A DNA stretch of 64,000 nucleotides from Prevotella koreensis (lineage in GTDB: Bacteria > Bacteroidota > Bacteroidia > Bacteroidales > Bacteroidaceae), in contig NZ_RYYU01000001.1 in the NCBI RefSeq assembly GCF_003977605.1, positions 1,936,539 through 2,000,538 of the forward strand, in the 5' to 3' direction. The notes under the pieces are model-generated. The model was given only the letters and a program-made list of their open reading frames with translations, made no database searches and had not been told where the DNA came from. Shown one piece after another: positions 1 to 8,057 of the stretch. Position numbers and translations under genes: made by a program. Each line of letters opens with the position of its first letter. Positions within the stretch are counted from its first letter, which is position 1.

Positions 1-1387
1 TCTTTCCGCGAAGAGGCAGAATGGCCTGTGTGTATCGGTCGCGTCCCTGTTTTGCCGAGCCGCCTGCGGAGTCACCCTCGACAAGGAAAATCTCGCTTGT
101 TTTCGGGTCTTTGTTAGAGCAGTCGGCAAGTTTTCCGGGCAGTCCGCCACCCGTCATCGGGTTCTTACGCTGCACACTCTCGCGTGCCTTACGCGCTGCG
201 ATACGTGCTGTTGCAGCAAGCACCACCTTGTCGCATATCAGTTTGGCCTCTTTCGGGTGCTCTTCGAGATAGTATGCCAGTGCTTCGCCTACGGCTTGTT
301 GCACTGCTCCCGACACCTCGGAGTTGCCGAGTTTTGTTTTTGTCTGTCCCTCAAACTGAGGTTCTGCCACTTTGATTGATATTACGGCGGTAAGTCCTTC
401 GCGGAAGTCTTCACCCGCAATCTCAATCTTTGCCTTCTCGATCTGCTTCGATATTTGCGGGTCTGCGTCGGCGTAAGTTTTCAGTGTGCGTGTGAGAGCC
501 ATACGGAAACCGGTGAGGTGTGTACCGCCCTCGATGGTGTTTATATTGTTCACGTAAGAGTGAATGTTCTCGGTGTAGTCGGTGTTATACATCACTGCCA
601 CTTCTATCGGTATGCCCTGTTTCTCGGTCTTCAGGTATATTACATCGTCGAAAAGATGTGTGCGGTGACGGTCAACGTATCTCACGAACTCTTTCAGTCC
701 GTCCTTTGCGTGATACACCTCCTGCTTTGTCTTTCCGTCTTCATCGGGACGCAGGTCTGTAAGCGTAATTGTGATACCGGCATTGAGGTATGCCAATTCT
801 CTCATTCGCTTTGCAATGACATCGTATTTGTATTCTGTTGTGGTGAAAACAGTGGCATCCGGCCAGAACTGCTGTCGTGTTCCGGTCTTGTCGGTCTCGC
901 CAATCACCTTTACCGGGTATAGCGGTATTCCCCGCTCATATTCCTGTTGGTATATCTTTCCGTCGCGGAACACTTGCGACTTCATACGGCTTGAAAGGGC
1001 GTTAACGCAACTCACACCAACGCCATGCAGACCTCCACTGACCTTGTACGAGCCTTTGTCGAACTTACCTCCGGCGTGTAGCACCGTCATTACAACTTCG
1101 AGTGCAGACTTGTGCAGTTTTTTGTGTTCATCGACCGGTATTCCTCGACCGTTGTCCTGTACTGTTATTGAGTTGTCTTCGTTTATCGTGACTTCAATGT
1201 GTGTGCAGTATCCTGCCATCGCTTCGTCGATGGAGTTGTCCACAGTCTCGTTCACCAAGTGGTGCAAACCTTTGTCGGAGATGTCTCCGATATACATCGC
1301 CGGGCGTTTACGGACGGCCTCAAGACCCTCTAACACCTGTATGTTACTGGCTGAATAGTTATTCTGCTTGTTCTGATTTTCTGCCAT
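1..1387 (-). CDS. gyrB: DNA gyrase subunit B, 3' end outside window
   Basis: ATP-hydrolysing subunit of DNA gyrase, which introduces negative supercoils together with GyrA. About 462 residues are visible. The product begins MAENQNKQNNYSASNIQVL and carries the GHKL ATPase motifs (NETVDNSIDEA, DNGRGIPV, GGLHGVGVSCVNALS), the transducer domain, and at the very edge of the window the TOPRIM signature LVEGDSAGGSAKQGRDR. The reading frame is open to position 1, so the remaining TOPRIM and C-terminal part lie outside. The ATG at 1387 is chosen because a TAnnTTTG promoter box lies 26 bp upstream and the preceding sequence is AT-rich without a longer conserved start. The gene follows rpsT but is separated from it by a terminator-like hairpin and its own promoter, so it is probably a separate unit. 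Confidence 0.97.
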   Translation of the reverse strand, partial: MAENQNKQNNYSASNIQVLEGLEAVRKRPAMYIGDISDKGLHHLVNETVDNSIDEAMAGYCTHIEVTINEDNSITVQDNGRGIPVDEHKKLHKSALEVVMTVLHAGGKFDKGSYKVSGGLHGVGVSCVNALSSRMKSQVFRDGKIYQQEYERGIPLYPVKVIGETDKTGTRQQFWPDATVFTTTEYKYDVIAKRMRELAYLNAGITITLTDLRPDEDGKTKQEVYHAKDGLKEFVRYVDRHRTHLFDDVIYLKTEKQGIPIEVAVMYNTDYTENIHSYVNNINTIEGGTHLTGFRMALTRTLKTYADADPQISKQIEKAKIEIAGEDFREGLTAVISIKVAEPQFEGQTKTKLGNSEVSGAVQQAVGEALAYYLEEHPKEAKLICDKVVLAATARIAARKARESVQRKNPMTGGGLPGKLADCSNKDPKTSEIFLVEGDSAGGSAKQGRDRYTQAILPLRGK

Positions 1388-1412
1388 TTTCTGTTTCGTA
1401 TATTATAGTTTG

Positions 1413-1420
1413 CAAAGTTA
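1413..1420 (-). promoter_or_regulatory. Bacteroidetes -7 box for gyrB
   Basis: On the minus strand the sequence reads TAACTTTG, matching the TAnnTTTG -7 element of the Bacteroidetes housekeeping sigma factor. It lies 26 bp upstream of the gyrB start codon. Confidence 0.6.
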
Positions 1421-1456
1421 ATAAATAATACTCATATAACGAAATGCGAATTGCTA

Positions 1457-1500
1457 AAAATAATAAAATAAAAGACCGCTACCCTCACGGGCAACGGTCT
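1457..1500 (-). terminator. Rho-independent terminator of rpsT
   Basis: On the minus strand AGACCG (1495-1500) pairs with CGGTCT (1473-1478), with a further inner pairing of CCC and GGG. The hairpin is followed directly by TTTTATTTTATTATTTTT. It lies 43 bp after the rpsT stop codon. Confidence 0.8.
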
Positions 1501-1542
1501 CAGTCTAATCCTATGAAAAATTTTATTTATTATTTTGCCTTT

Positions 1543-1797
1543 TTAATCCAATCCATTGATATGCTTGATAAGACCTGACTTGAGGTTTGCGGCCTTATTC
1601 TTATGAATGATATTTTTAACAGCAAGTTTGTCAAGCATCTTCTGTACTTTTGGGAACAGTTGAAGAGCCTCTTCCTTGTCTGTCATTGCGCGCAATTTGC
1701 GCACTGCGTTACGCATTGTCTTAGCGTAGTACTTGTTGTGCAGAGTGCGAGTCTTGGTTTGACGTATTCTTTTCTCTGCCGACTTGTGGTTTGCCAT
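1543..1797 (-). CDS. rpsT: 30S ribosomal protein S20
   Basis: Small basic protein that binds 16S rRNA early in 30S assembly. The 84-residue product begins [18 protein letters not shown], the conserved S20 opening, and ends in the usual helical hairpin rich in Lys and Arg. Length is normal for the family (about 84-87). No TAnnTTTG box is seen immediately upstream. The gene lies 182 bp downstream of tRNA-Glu on the same strand, so both may share the tRNA promoter; this is inference. A strong terminator follows the stop codon. Confidence 0.97.
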   Translation of the reverse strand: MANHKSAEKRIRQTKTRTLHNKYYAKTMRNAVRKLRAMTDKEEALQLFPKVQKMLDKLAVKNIIHKNKAANLKSGLIKHINGLD

Positions 1798-1979
1798 TTC
1801 TTTTTTCTTGTTTTAAAAGTTTTTTGATAGCCTTTGGGTCTTGCGCCACTACGGCTGCCCTGGGCGGATTTTTTGCGGTTGCCCGCTTCTGAAAACCCTC
1901 TGCCACCGTTTCGCTTTGCACCTCACTTGCATTGAGGAAACTTTGCTATCGCATCGCTGCGATGATGACAGAATATTCT

Positions 1980-2054
1980 TGGTAGTCCCTAGGAGAGTCG
2001 AACTCCTCTTTAGAGAATGAAAATCTCTCGTCCTAACCGATAGACGAAGGGACC
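1980..2054 (-). tRNA. tRNA-Glu (anticodon UUC)
   Basis: Read on the minus strand the sequence folds into a cloverleaf of 72 nt plus an encoded CCA (1980-1982). The acceptor arm GGTCCCT pairs with AGGGACT (first pair G-U), the anticodon stem AGAGA/TCTCT encloses the loop TTTTCAT giving anticodon TTC, and the T arm GAGGAGTTCGACTCTCC carries TTCGA. The 5' TCCCTTCGTCTA and the T-arm sequence are typical of bacterial tRNA-Glu. Confidence 0.95.
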
Positions 2055-2071
2055 GTCATTATTAGCGGGTG

Positions 2072-2079
2072 CAAAGGTA
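2072..2079 (-). promoter_or_regulatory. -7 box for tRNA-Glu
   Basis: Minus-strand TACCTTTG matches TAnnTTTG and lies 17 bp upstream of the mature tRNA 5' end. It is back to back with the recO promoter. Confidence 0.6.
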
Positions 2080-2153
2080 CTCCTTTTATTTATATCCTGC
2101 AAATTTTCTGCAATATTTTTTCGATTTATTCGCATTTTTATCTTTTTTATTCG

Positions 2154-2161
2154 TACTTTTG
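2154..2161 (+). promoter_or_regulatory. -7 box for recO
   Basis: TACTTTTG fits TAnnTTTG and ends 12 bp before the ATG at 2174, giving a very short leader. Because it lies inside the longer upstream open frame, it argues for 2174 as the true recO start. Confidence 0.6.
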
Positions 2162-2173
2162 TCCTCTGAAGGT

Positions 2174-2899
2174 ATGATAGTAAAGACAAAAGCGATAGTA
2201 TTGCATACGCTGAAATATGGCGAGCGGAAGGTGATTGTGGAACTGCTGTGCCGTGAGACGGGACGCACCGCATGTATCGTTGTGATGCCAAAGACACAGA
2301 AGGGTAGGGTACAGAAGCAGGCATTGCAACCACTTACTCTGCTTGATGTGGAACTTGACATACGCCCCAACGTGCAGTTGCAGAATCTCCGAGATGTTCG
2401 CATGTCGTTACCATTCTCTTCCATTCCTTTCTCGGCCGAGAAATTGTCGATAGCATTGTTTATTTCCGAGTTTCTTTATAACGCCACGCGTGGCGAGCAG
2501 CGCAACGAGTTGCTCTTCGACTATGTTGAGAACAGCATTACATGGCTCGATGGATGCGAGCCTCCCTTTGCCAATTTTCACCTTGTATTTATGATGCGTA
2601 TGGCGCGCTTCATCGGTTTCTATCCCAATGTGGAGGACTATATGGAGGGCGATTTCTTCGACTTGCGTGATGCCATGTTCGTGAGTGATGCGCCTCGGCA
2701 CAGCGATTATCTCTCGGCTCCTGATGCCCAAAGGTTGTCGCAGTTGGTGCGTATGGGCTATAACACTATGCACCTGTTCCGTATGTCACATTCCGACCGT
2801 GTGCGTATTGCTGAGGGTATCGTAAGATACTACCGTCTTCACGTTGCCGGTTTTCCCGAACTGCGCTCTTTGGCTGTACTGAAAGAATTGTGGCGATAA
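2174..2899 (+). CDS. recO: DNA repair protein RecO
   Basis: Recombination mediator of the RecFOR pathway, loading RecA on SSB-coated gaps. The 241-residue product begins MIVKTKAIVLHTLKYGERK, the N-terminal OB-fold typical of RecO (function reads V-L-x4-YGE), followed by a helical C-terminal half. An open frame extends upstream to 2069, but those 35 residues are hydrophobic and unlike the family, and the promoter box at 2154-2161 lies within them. The chosen length matches Bacteroidales RecO (about 240). The synteny recO - tRNA-Glu - rpsT - gyrB, as I recall it from Bacteroidales, is consistent. Confidence 0.93.
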   Translation: MIVKTKAIVLHTLKYGERKVIVELLCRETGRTACIVVMPKTQKGRVQKQALQPLTLLDVELDIRPNVQLQNLRDVRMSLPFSSIPFSAEKLSIALFISEFLYNATRGEQRNELLFDYVENSITWLDGCEPPFANFHLVFMMRMARFIGFYPNVEDYMEGDFFDLRDAMFVSDAPRHSDYLSAPDAQRLSQLVRMGYNTMHLFRMSHSDRVRIAEGIVRYYRLHVAGFPELRSLAVLKELWR

Positions 2900-3010
2900 C
2901 CCTCTGTCGAGCCTTATTCCACAACGCTCTACCTTTATTATATCTCTTTACCATTGGCATCAGAAAATGTTCTACAATGCTTTTCATAGTCAAAATTAAG
3001 TTAAATATAT

Positions 3011-3053
3011 GATGCAAAGAGAATATTATAATAATATTATAATTATCTTTGCA
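3011..3053 (+). promoter_or_regulatory. Promoter with near-palindromic AT-rich core, upstream of the ATPase gene
   Basis: TATCTTTG at 3044-3051 matches TAnnTTTG and could drive the ATPase gene 122 bp downstream. The box is the right half of an inverted repeat: TGCAAAGA (3013-3020) and TCTTTGCA (3046-3053) flank an A/T-only core that is itself nearly palindromic. A regulator binding here would cover the promoter; that is inference. Confidence 0.4.
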
Positions 3054-3173
3054 TAAAATTGTAACCATAATCAGTTGTCCATAATTAAATGTTATAAATT
3101 CTATGGGATGGCAAGTGAAGAGAATAAGAAATACGTTTAATAGTGAACATCTGATTATATAATAATATGAGTT

Positions 3174-4295
3174 ATGGAACTAACAAATCCTTTCATAATA
3201 CATGGCTATCACTCTCCTCATTATTTCTGCGATCGTGAGGAGGAGACAAAGTTGCTCACAAATGCTTTTACCAACGGAAATAACGTGGCGTTGATTTCTC
3301 CGCGACGTTTGGGAAAGACCGGACTGATATGTCATTGTATGCAACAGGAACAAATAAAAGAGAATTACTACACGTTTCTTGTTGACATCTACGCAACGAA
3401 AAACCTGCAAGAGTTTGTTTACGAACTTGGGAAAACGGTTGTAGATGTGCTCAAATCGCGTGGCAGAAAGGCGTGGGAAATGTTTGTTAACTGTCTCACA
3501 TCGTTGCGTGGCAGCCTGTCATTCGATATGAATGGCAAACCGGAATGGACGATGAGCCTCGGTGAGATAGCAACGCCGATAGTAACTCTCGATGAGATTT
3601 TCCGCTATCTGGAAGGAGCAGACAACCGTTGCATCGTGGCGATAGACGAGTTTCAAGCCATAGCAGGATATCCCGAGAAAAACGTTGAGGCTTTGTTGCG
3701 CACCCATATTCAGCACTGCCGTAATTGCAATTTCATCTTTGCAGGGTCGGAACGACATGTGATGACTGAGATTTTTCTTAGTGCTTCGCGACCGTTCTAT
3801 CAGAGCACCAAGATGATAACGATTCTTCCCATAGAATGTGACCGTTACGTTGATTTTGCACAACGTCTTTTCAAAGAATACGACAAGGCGATAGACCGTG
3901 AAGCGGTTGTTGAGATATATAACCGTTATGAGGGCATCACATGGTATGTGCAGTCGGTTCTCAATTCTCTCTTCACTACCACTCCGGTTGGTGGTCGGTG
4001 TGATGTCGGAGATGTTTCGCAGGCGATAGAACAGGTTGTGGTGCAGCAGAGCTTTGCATATTCGTCTCTTCTCTATCAGTTGCCGGCAAAACAGAAAGAG
4101 GTATTGATTGCCATCTGTCGTGAGGGAAAGGCTCGTAACATTTCATCAAAGGATTTCTTGCAACGTCACCACCTCACGGCAAGCAGTGTGCAGGCCGCTG
4201 TAAAGGGTTTGCTTGAAAAGGATTTTATAACGTCAGACCTTGGCACATTCACCGTATATGACAAGTTCTTTGCCGATTGGTTGTTGAGACAGTGA
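3174..4295 (+). CDS. Archaeal-type AAA+ ATPase (ATPase_2 family)
   Basis: A 373-residue P-loop ATPase. Walker A is SPRRLGKTG (residues 42-50), Walker B is CIVAIDEFQAI (about 153-163) and a sensor-like FIFAGSERHVM follows. The last ~90 residues look like a winged helix (KDFLQRHHLTASSVQAAVKG). This architecture is that of the Pfam ATPase_2 (PF01637) family, common as orphan genes in Bacteroidetes; the cellular role of most members is not established. The gene stands alone, with its own putative promoter, and its 3' side is occupied by two repeat families. It could have a regulatory or mobile-element-defence role, but nothing in the sequence decides that. Confidence 0.85.
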   Translation: MELTNPFIIHGYHSPHYFCDREEETKLLTNAFTNGNNVALISPRRLGKTGLICHCMQQEQIKENYYTFLVDIYATKNLQEFVYELGKTVVDVLKSRGRKAWEMFVNCLTSLRGSLSFDMNGKPEWTMSLGEIATPIVTLDEIFRYLEGADNRCIVAIDEFQAIAGYPEKNVEALLRTHIQHCRNCNFIFAGSERHVMTEIFLSASRPFYQSTKMITILPIECDRYVDFAQRLFKEYDKAIDREAVVEIYNRYEGITWYVQSVLNSLFTTTPVGGRCDVGDVSQAIEQVVVQQSFAYSSLLYQLPAKQKEVLIAICREGKARNISSKDFLQRHHLTASSVQAAVKGLLEKDFITSDLGTFTVYDKFFADWLLRQ

Positions 4296-4380
4296 CAGCC
4301 GATAAGTGCAAACCGATGTGCGCAATATAATGTTTCAGAGCCTTATAAGTCGCATAGAACAATGTGAAAGGAGATGTTAT

Positions 4381-4462
4381 GGTTTGCAATTTGGGCGAAA
4401 TTGAGGAACAAAATAGGCGAGATTGGTTTGCAATTTAGGCGAATTTGCAAACCAATCTCGCC
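4381..4462. repeat. GGGCGAAATTG intergenic repeat, copy A
   Basis: Three degenerate units of the type GCAATTTGGGCGAAATTG follow each other, and the last two form a perfect 18-bp stem: GGCGAGATTGGTTTGCAA (4416-4433) with its complement at 4445-4462, loop 11 nt. The same unit recurs at 23843-23929, 49834-49911 and 60261-60322. Copy A lies between the convergent ends of the ATPase gene and the yqeY-like gene and could act as a 3'-end hairpin. Confidence 0.75.
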
Positions 4463-4509
4463 GGTTTTAGGATTTAGGAGTTTGTCACGGCATATATGCC
4501 TGACGTGAG

Positions 4510-4713
4510 TTTAAACCCCAATCGGTCGTTAGAACCCTGATCTGATTTCGTTCGATTGCCAGGCAGATGTGCTGACGTTTCATCGAAGGCGTAGCGGGCT
4601 ACGTCGAGATGTAATGGCAGTGCAGATGTCGGCAAGCGGACAAAAGCAGTAGGGAAGCATACCGGCAATAGCAAAAATAAGCAAATGCGGTCTAAGGACT
4701 GATTTGGGTTTAA
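4510..4713. mobile_element. MITE-like palindromic element, copy 1
   Basis: A 204-bp element that is an imperfect inverted repeat along its whole length. The ends read TTTAAACCCCAATCGGTC and, inverted, TTAAACCCAAATCAGTC. An internal arm TTCGTTCGATTGCCAGGCAG pairs with the region of GTCGGCAAGCGGAC. Homologous copies lie at 34018-34219 and 39784-39987. The TTAA at both ends could be a target duplication. No transposase is encoded; a 66-codon open frame inside aligns with frames in the other copies but is best explained by DNA-level conservation. The right end lies 9 bp from the stop codon of the yqeY-like gene. Confidence 0.75.
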
Positions 4714-4721
4714 CTACTGCT

Positions 4722-5168
4722 TCAAGCCAAAAGGCTGCGCACCACTGCCGAAATCTTGCCGCCCTCGGCTCGTCCGGCCATTTGTTTGCTTGCAATGCCC
4801 ATCACTTTTCCCATATCTTTCATTGATGTGGCACCTGTCTCAGCAATTATTTTCTTCACTTCCTCCTCTATTTCGCTGTCGGAAAGTTGTTTTGGCAGAT
4901 AACTTTCAAGCACCTCCACCTGTGCCAATTCGGCTTCGGCAAGGTCTTGTCTGCCGGCACCGGTGTAAGTGGTGGCAGTCTCGCGACCCTGTTTTGCCAG
5001 TTTGGCTATGATTTTCAGCGCATCAACATCTTCGAGAGTGTCGTTTGCACCGGGTGCAGTCTTCGCCTCAAGGAATACTTTCTTTATGTTGCGCAGCGTT
5101 TCAAGCCGTACTTTGTCTCTGGCTTTCATTGCCGCCTTGATGTCTTCACTTATTTGATCGAATAGCAT
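4722..5168 (-). CDS. GatB/YqeY domain protein
   Basis: A 148-residue member of the YqeY family, related to the tail domain of the GatB amidotransferase subunit. Motifs visible are the N-terminal helical segment DIKAAMKARDKVRLETLRN, the central ESYLPKQLSDSEI and the C-terminal GKVMGIASKQMAGRAEGG, which resembles the tRNA-interacting tail of GatB. The exact function of stand-alone YqeY is not settled; a role near tRNA-dependent amidation is inferred from the domain. It follows ftsZ by 12 bp and is probably the last gene of the dcw transcript. Confidence 0.9.
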   Translation of the reverse strand: MLFDQISEDIKAAMKARDKVRLETLRNIKKVFLEAKTAPGANDTLEDVDALKIIAKLAKQGRETATTYTGAGRQDLAEAELAQVEVLESYLPKQLSDSEIEEEVKKIIAETGATSMKDMGKVMGIASKQMAGRAEGGKISAVVRSLLA

Positions 5169-5180
5169 AATTATTGATAT

Positions 5181-6500
5181 TTAAAAAACTATTTTTCCTG
5201 TTACGTCAATTTTCTGTTCGTCGCTTTCTTTTTCGCCATCGCCTTTACCGGTGGCCTGTGAGCGAATGTTGTCGAGAATCTGTCGCGTGCGCTTGTATGT
5301 GGGAGTCTGTTCCACGGCAGATATAACGTTGTCGTTGTCGAGGTCTTCGTGACGGAAGATAAATATGTGCGGACGACGTTTATACTGCGATGTCTTTCCG
5401 TCTTTGCCGTAGTATCTGTTTCGGCGGTCTTGTCGTTCTGCCGCTTTCTCCTCTTCCTCTGCTATGCGGTTCTGCTCTTCCATGGTGCGTTTCTTGAAGT
5501 GGCCGTCCATTCCGTCCACATTCTCTATGCCGAAGCCCGTTGCGAGAATCGTCACTTTCACCTTAGGTCCCAGTTCCGGGTCGGTGGCAAGTCCCCATTT
5601 CAGTTCAAATCCGGTGCCGAAGCGAGCCATGAACTCGTTGACATCATTCATTTCTTCCATCGTAAGGCTTGCGTTGTTCTGTTTGTCAGAGCAGAAAGAG
5701 ATAGACAGCAGTATCTTCTTTGAGTTGAAGACATCGTTATCGTTGAGCAACGGAGAGTTCAGTGCATCCTCAATGGCTTTCTTCACTCGTCCTTCTCCTT
5801 CGCCATATCCTGTTGACATGATAGCGACTCCACCGTCTTTCAGCACCGTCTTAACATCGTTGAAGTCAAGGTTTATCAGTCCGTGAACGGTGATAATCTC
5901 TGCTATCGACTTCGCAGCAATGCTCAGAGTGTCGTCGGCCTTGGCGAAAGCGTCGAGCACTGTCAGTTCGGGATATATCTCACGCAGTCTTTCGTTGTTG
6001 ATAACGAGAAGCGCATCTACATGTTTGGCCATCTCCTCAACACCGTCGAGAGCCTGGTCTATCTTGCGATCGCCTTCAAAACGGAACGGAATGGTTACGA
6101 TGCCCACGGTGAGTATGCCCATTTCCTTGCTTGTTCGGGCAATCACCGGTGCTGCTCCGGTGCCTGTACCACCACCCATTCCTGCCGTGATGAATGCCAT
6201 TTTAGTGCCGTCACTGAGCATATTCTTCACGTCAGCGAGACTCTCTTCTGCGGCCTCGCGTGCCTTGTCGGGCTTGTTCCCGGCTCCGAGTCCCTCTTTT
6301 CCGAGTTGCAGGTGCACCGGCACGGGTGAGTCGTTGAGAGCCTGATTGTCGGTATTGCAAAGGACGAAAGACACATCGTGAATGCCTTCTCTGTACATGT
6401 GGTTCACTGCGTTGCCGCCACCGCCGCCAACGCCTATCACTTTTATTATGCTGTTATCTTTTTCGGGCTCACCGAAATCCAATATCATATTGTCTGGCAT
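5181..6500 (-). CDS. ftsZ: Cell division protein FtsZ
   Basis: Tubulin-like GTPase that polymerises into the Z-ring. Of 439 residues, the GTPase domain shows VIGVGGGGGNAVNHM (21-35) and the tubulin signature GGGTGTG (109-115), followed by the T7 loop region with NLDFNDVKTVL. The C-terminal ~120 residues form a charged linker ending in KIDVTGKIVF; the E. coli-type C-terminal peptide (IPAFLRKQ-like) is not recognisable. It is 41 bp downstream of ftsA and 12 bp upstream of the yqeY-like gene. Confidence 0.98.
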   Translation of the reverse strand: MPDNMILDFGEPEKDNSIIKVIGVGGGGGNAVNHMYREGIHDVSFVLCNTDNQALNDSPVPVHLQLGKEGLGAGNKPDKAREAAEESLADVKNMLSDGTKMAFITAGMGGGTGTGAAPVIARTSKEMGILTVGIVTIPFRFEGDRKIDQALDGVEEMAKHVDALLVINNERLREIYPELTVLDAFAKADDTLSIAAKSIAEIITVHGLINLDFNDVKTVLKDGGVAIMSTGYGEGEGRVKKAIEDALNSPLLNDNDVFNSKKILLSISFCSDKQNNASLTMEEMNDVNEFMARFGTGFELKWGLATDPELGPKVKVTILATGFGIENVDGMDGHFKKRTMEEQNRIAEEEEKAAERQDRRNRYYGKDGKTSQYKRRPHIFIFRHEDLDNDNVISAVEQTPTYKRTRQILDNIRSQATGKGDGEKESDEQKIDVTGKIVF

Positions 6501-6541
6501 GTTATTCTATTTTTAAATGTTTGTTAGTAATCGATTTTCAC

Positions 6542-8002
6542 TTATTGTTCTTCGTCTTCAGAGAGTAGTTTCTTCACGAGCGATTTTACGCGCATTCCGA
6601 ACTTCTTTATACCATTGTCTTTCTTCTCCTCCTCTTCTTTTTCCTTTTGCTGTTGCAGTTCCAATTCTCGCTGTATTCTCTCCTCCTCTTCCTGCTGTTC
6701 GCGCAGTTCCTGAGCCTTGCGTTTCTCTGCTTCGGTGAGAACCACTCCCTCGGCGAGTTCGTTAGGTTGTCGTGGGTCGCGATGAAGTTCTACGGTAGTG
6801 GTAGTGATGTCGGCTTTCGGCTCCTCGAACAAGTCTTTTGTCGGGTCAACCTCTTTGCCCGCGCAGTTCATGTCGCCTTTTGCAAGGATACCGAGAACAG
6901 TGTTCATCATACCGTTGTGCGTCGTGATGAGTGGGTCTTTTGCGTTTATTGATATGTTTACCGACTTCGCAATGCGTATCTTGTCAATGTGTGTATGGTT
7001 TGCGAATGCCGTTTCTATGCCGGGCATGTTTGAGCCACCACCGGTGAGAATCAGTCCTCCGAGCAGTCGTTCGGCAAATTCTGAAGGCACCTGATACCAC
7101 ACGTTCTCGATTATTTCTTCAAGTCTGCCCTCCACAATCTCCACAAACCTTCGTTGGTCAACGTTCCTGTCTGTATCGAGAGGGTATGTTGTCTGGCTGT
7201 CGATGTCGCCGTTCTCTGTGAAGGCCACTGCGTGTTCGAGTTTCATTTTCTCGGCAACGTCTTCTTCTACCTGCAACGACGCAATGTCTTTGGTGATGTT
7301 GTTGCTGCCGAGAGGAATAACGGCGAGGTGGCGCAGAATGTTCTTGTAGTAAACAGAAACGGTTGTGGTGTCGGCACCGAGGTCAACAAGTACACATCCG
7401 GAGCGTTTCTCCGCATCGGTGAGAACGGCATCGGCGAGAGCCAACGGTGCAAGATACATCTCGGCGATGGCCACTCCTGCCATTTCGAAACATTTGTTCA
7501 GACGGCGATAGAACTCATATCTCCATAAGATGTTGAGGAAGTTTCCTTCCAGACGGTTGCACTGTATGCCCACAGGGTCAATCTGAAGTTGGTTGTCAAC
7601 CTTGTATTCCTGTGTTGCAGCATCAAGGATTTCCTGGTCTTGGTAACTCATGTTACGGTTCGCATCCATCAGTTCGTTCACCATCATCTGTGTGACGATG
7701 GTGTCTGCGGGAAGTGTTTTGATGATGTTATTCTTGACGCTTCTTATCGACTGTCCTCCCACTCCCACATATACATGTGTTATTTCCTGTTTCAGTGTGG
7801 CAGTGAGTTTCTTCACAATGTTCGAGATACACTGTGCCGTCTTGTCGATTTTATAAACCACGCCCTTGTGAATGAACGACGAGGAGTCTTCCTTCACGAT
7901 GGCAAGTACACTGATGCTACCGTCGAGATTTTTCTTTCCCGCGATGCCGGTCATCTTTGACGACCCCAATTCGATTGCTACGATAAATTCCCTTGCTGAC
8001 AT
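6542..8002 (-). CDS. ftsA: Cell division protein FtsA
   Basis: Actin-like protein that tethers FtsZ to the membrane. The 486-residue product has the phosphate-binding motif IELGSSKMTGIAG near the N terminus, the 1C domain, and the phosphate-2 and adenosine motifs CVLVDLGADTTTVSV and LTGGGSNMPGI. Compared with E. coli FtsA (about 420) it carries an extra C-terminal stretch of about 60 residues rich in Glu, Gln and Lys. It still ends in an amphipathic segment KFGMRVKSLVKKLL that can serve as the membrane-targeting helix. Charged tails also occur in FtsQ and FtsL of this cluster. Confidence 0.97.
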   Translation of the reverse strand: MSAREFIVAIELGSSKMTGIAGKKNLDGSISVLAIVKEDSSSFIHKGVVYKIDKTAQCISNIVKKLTATLKQEITHVYVGVGGQSIRSVKNNIIKTLPADTIVTQMMVNELMDANRNMSYQDQEILDAATQEYKVDNQLQIDPVGIQCNRLEGNFLNILWRYEFYRRLNKCFEMAGVAIAEMYLAPLALADAVLTDAEKRSGCVLVDLGADTTTVSVYYKNILRHLAVIPLGSNNITKDIASLQVEEDVAEKMKLEHAVAFTENGDIDSQTTYPLDTDRNVDQRRFVEIVEGRLEEIIENVWYQVPSEFAERLLGGLILTGGGSNMPGIETAFANHTHIDKIRIAKSVNISINAKDPLITTHNGMMNTVLGILAKGDMNCAGKEVDPTKDLFEEPKADITTTTVELHRDPRQPNELAEGVVLTEAEKRKAQELREQQEEEERIQRELELQQQKEKEEEEKKDNGIKKFGMRVKSLVKKLLSEDEEQ

Positions 8003-8057
8003 ACCCTTATCAATTTATATTATTTCTTTTTTCTATTACATTATATATATAAGCTTC

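Noticed and set aside
1721-1921. 66-codon minus-strand frame overlapping rpsT
   Set aside because: Overlaps most of the rpsT start region in another frame and has no recognisable features.
1952-1964. CATCGCTGCGATG palindrome between tRNA-Glu and rpsT as terminator
   Set aside because: Short stem without a T-tract on either strand; rpsT may be co-transcribed with the tRNA.
2069-2173. Upstream extension of recO
   Set aside because: Hydrophobic, unlike RecO N termini, and contains the putative recO and tRNA promoters.
4474-4674. 66-codon open frame on the minus strand with similar frames at 33987-34187 (minus) and 39804-39986 (plus)
   Set aside because: The frames lie within the palindromic MITE-like elements; substitutions between copies fall on all codon positions and the conserved unit extends beyond the frames, so structure or transposition explains the similarity better than coding.
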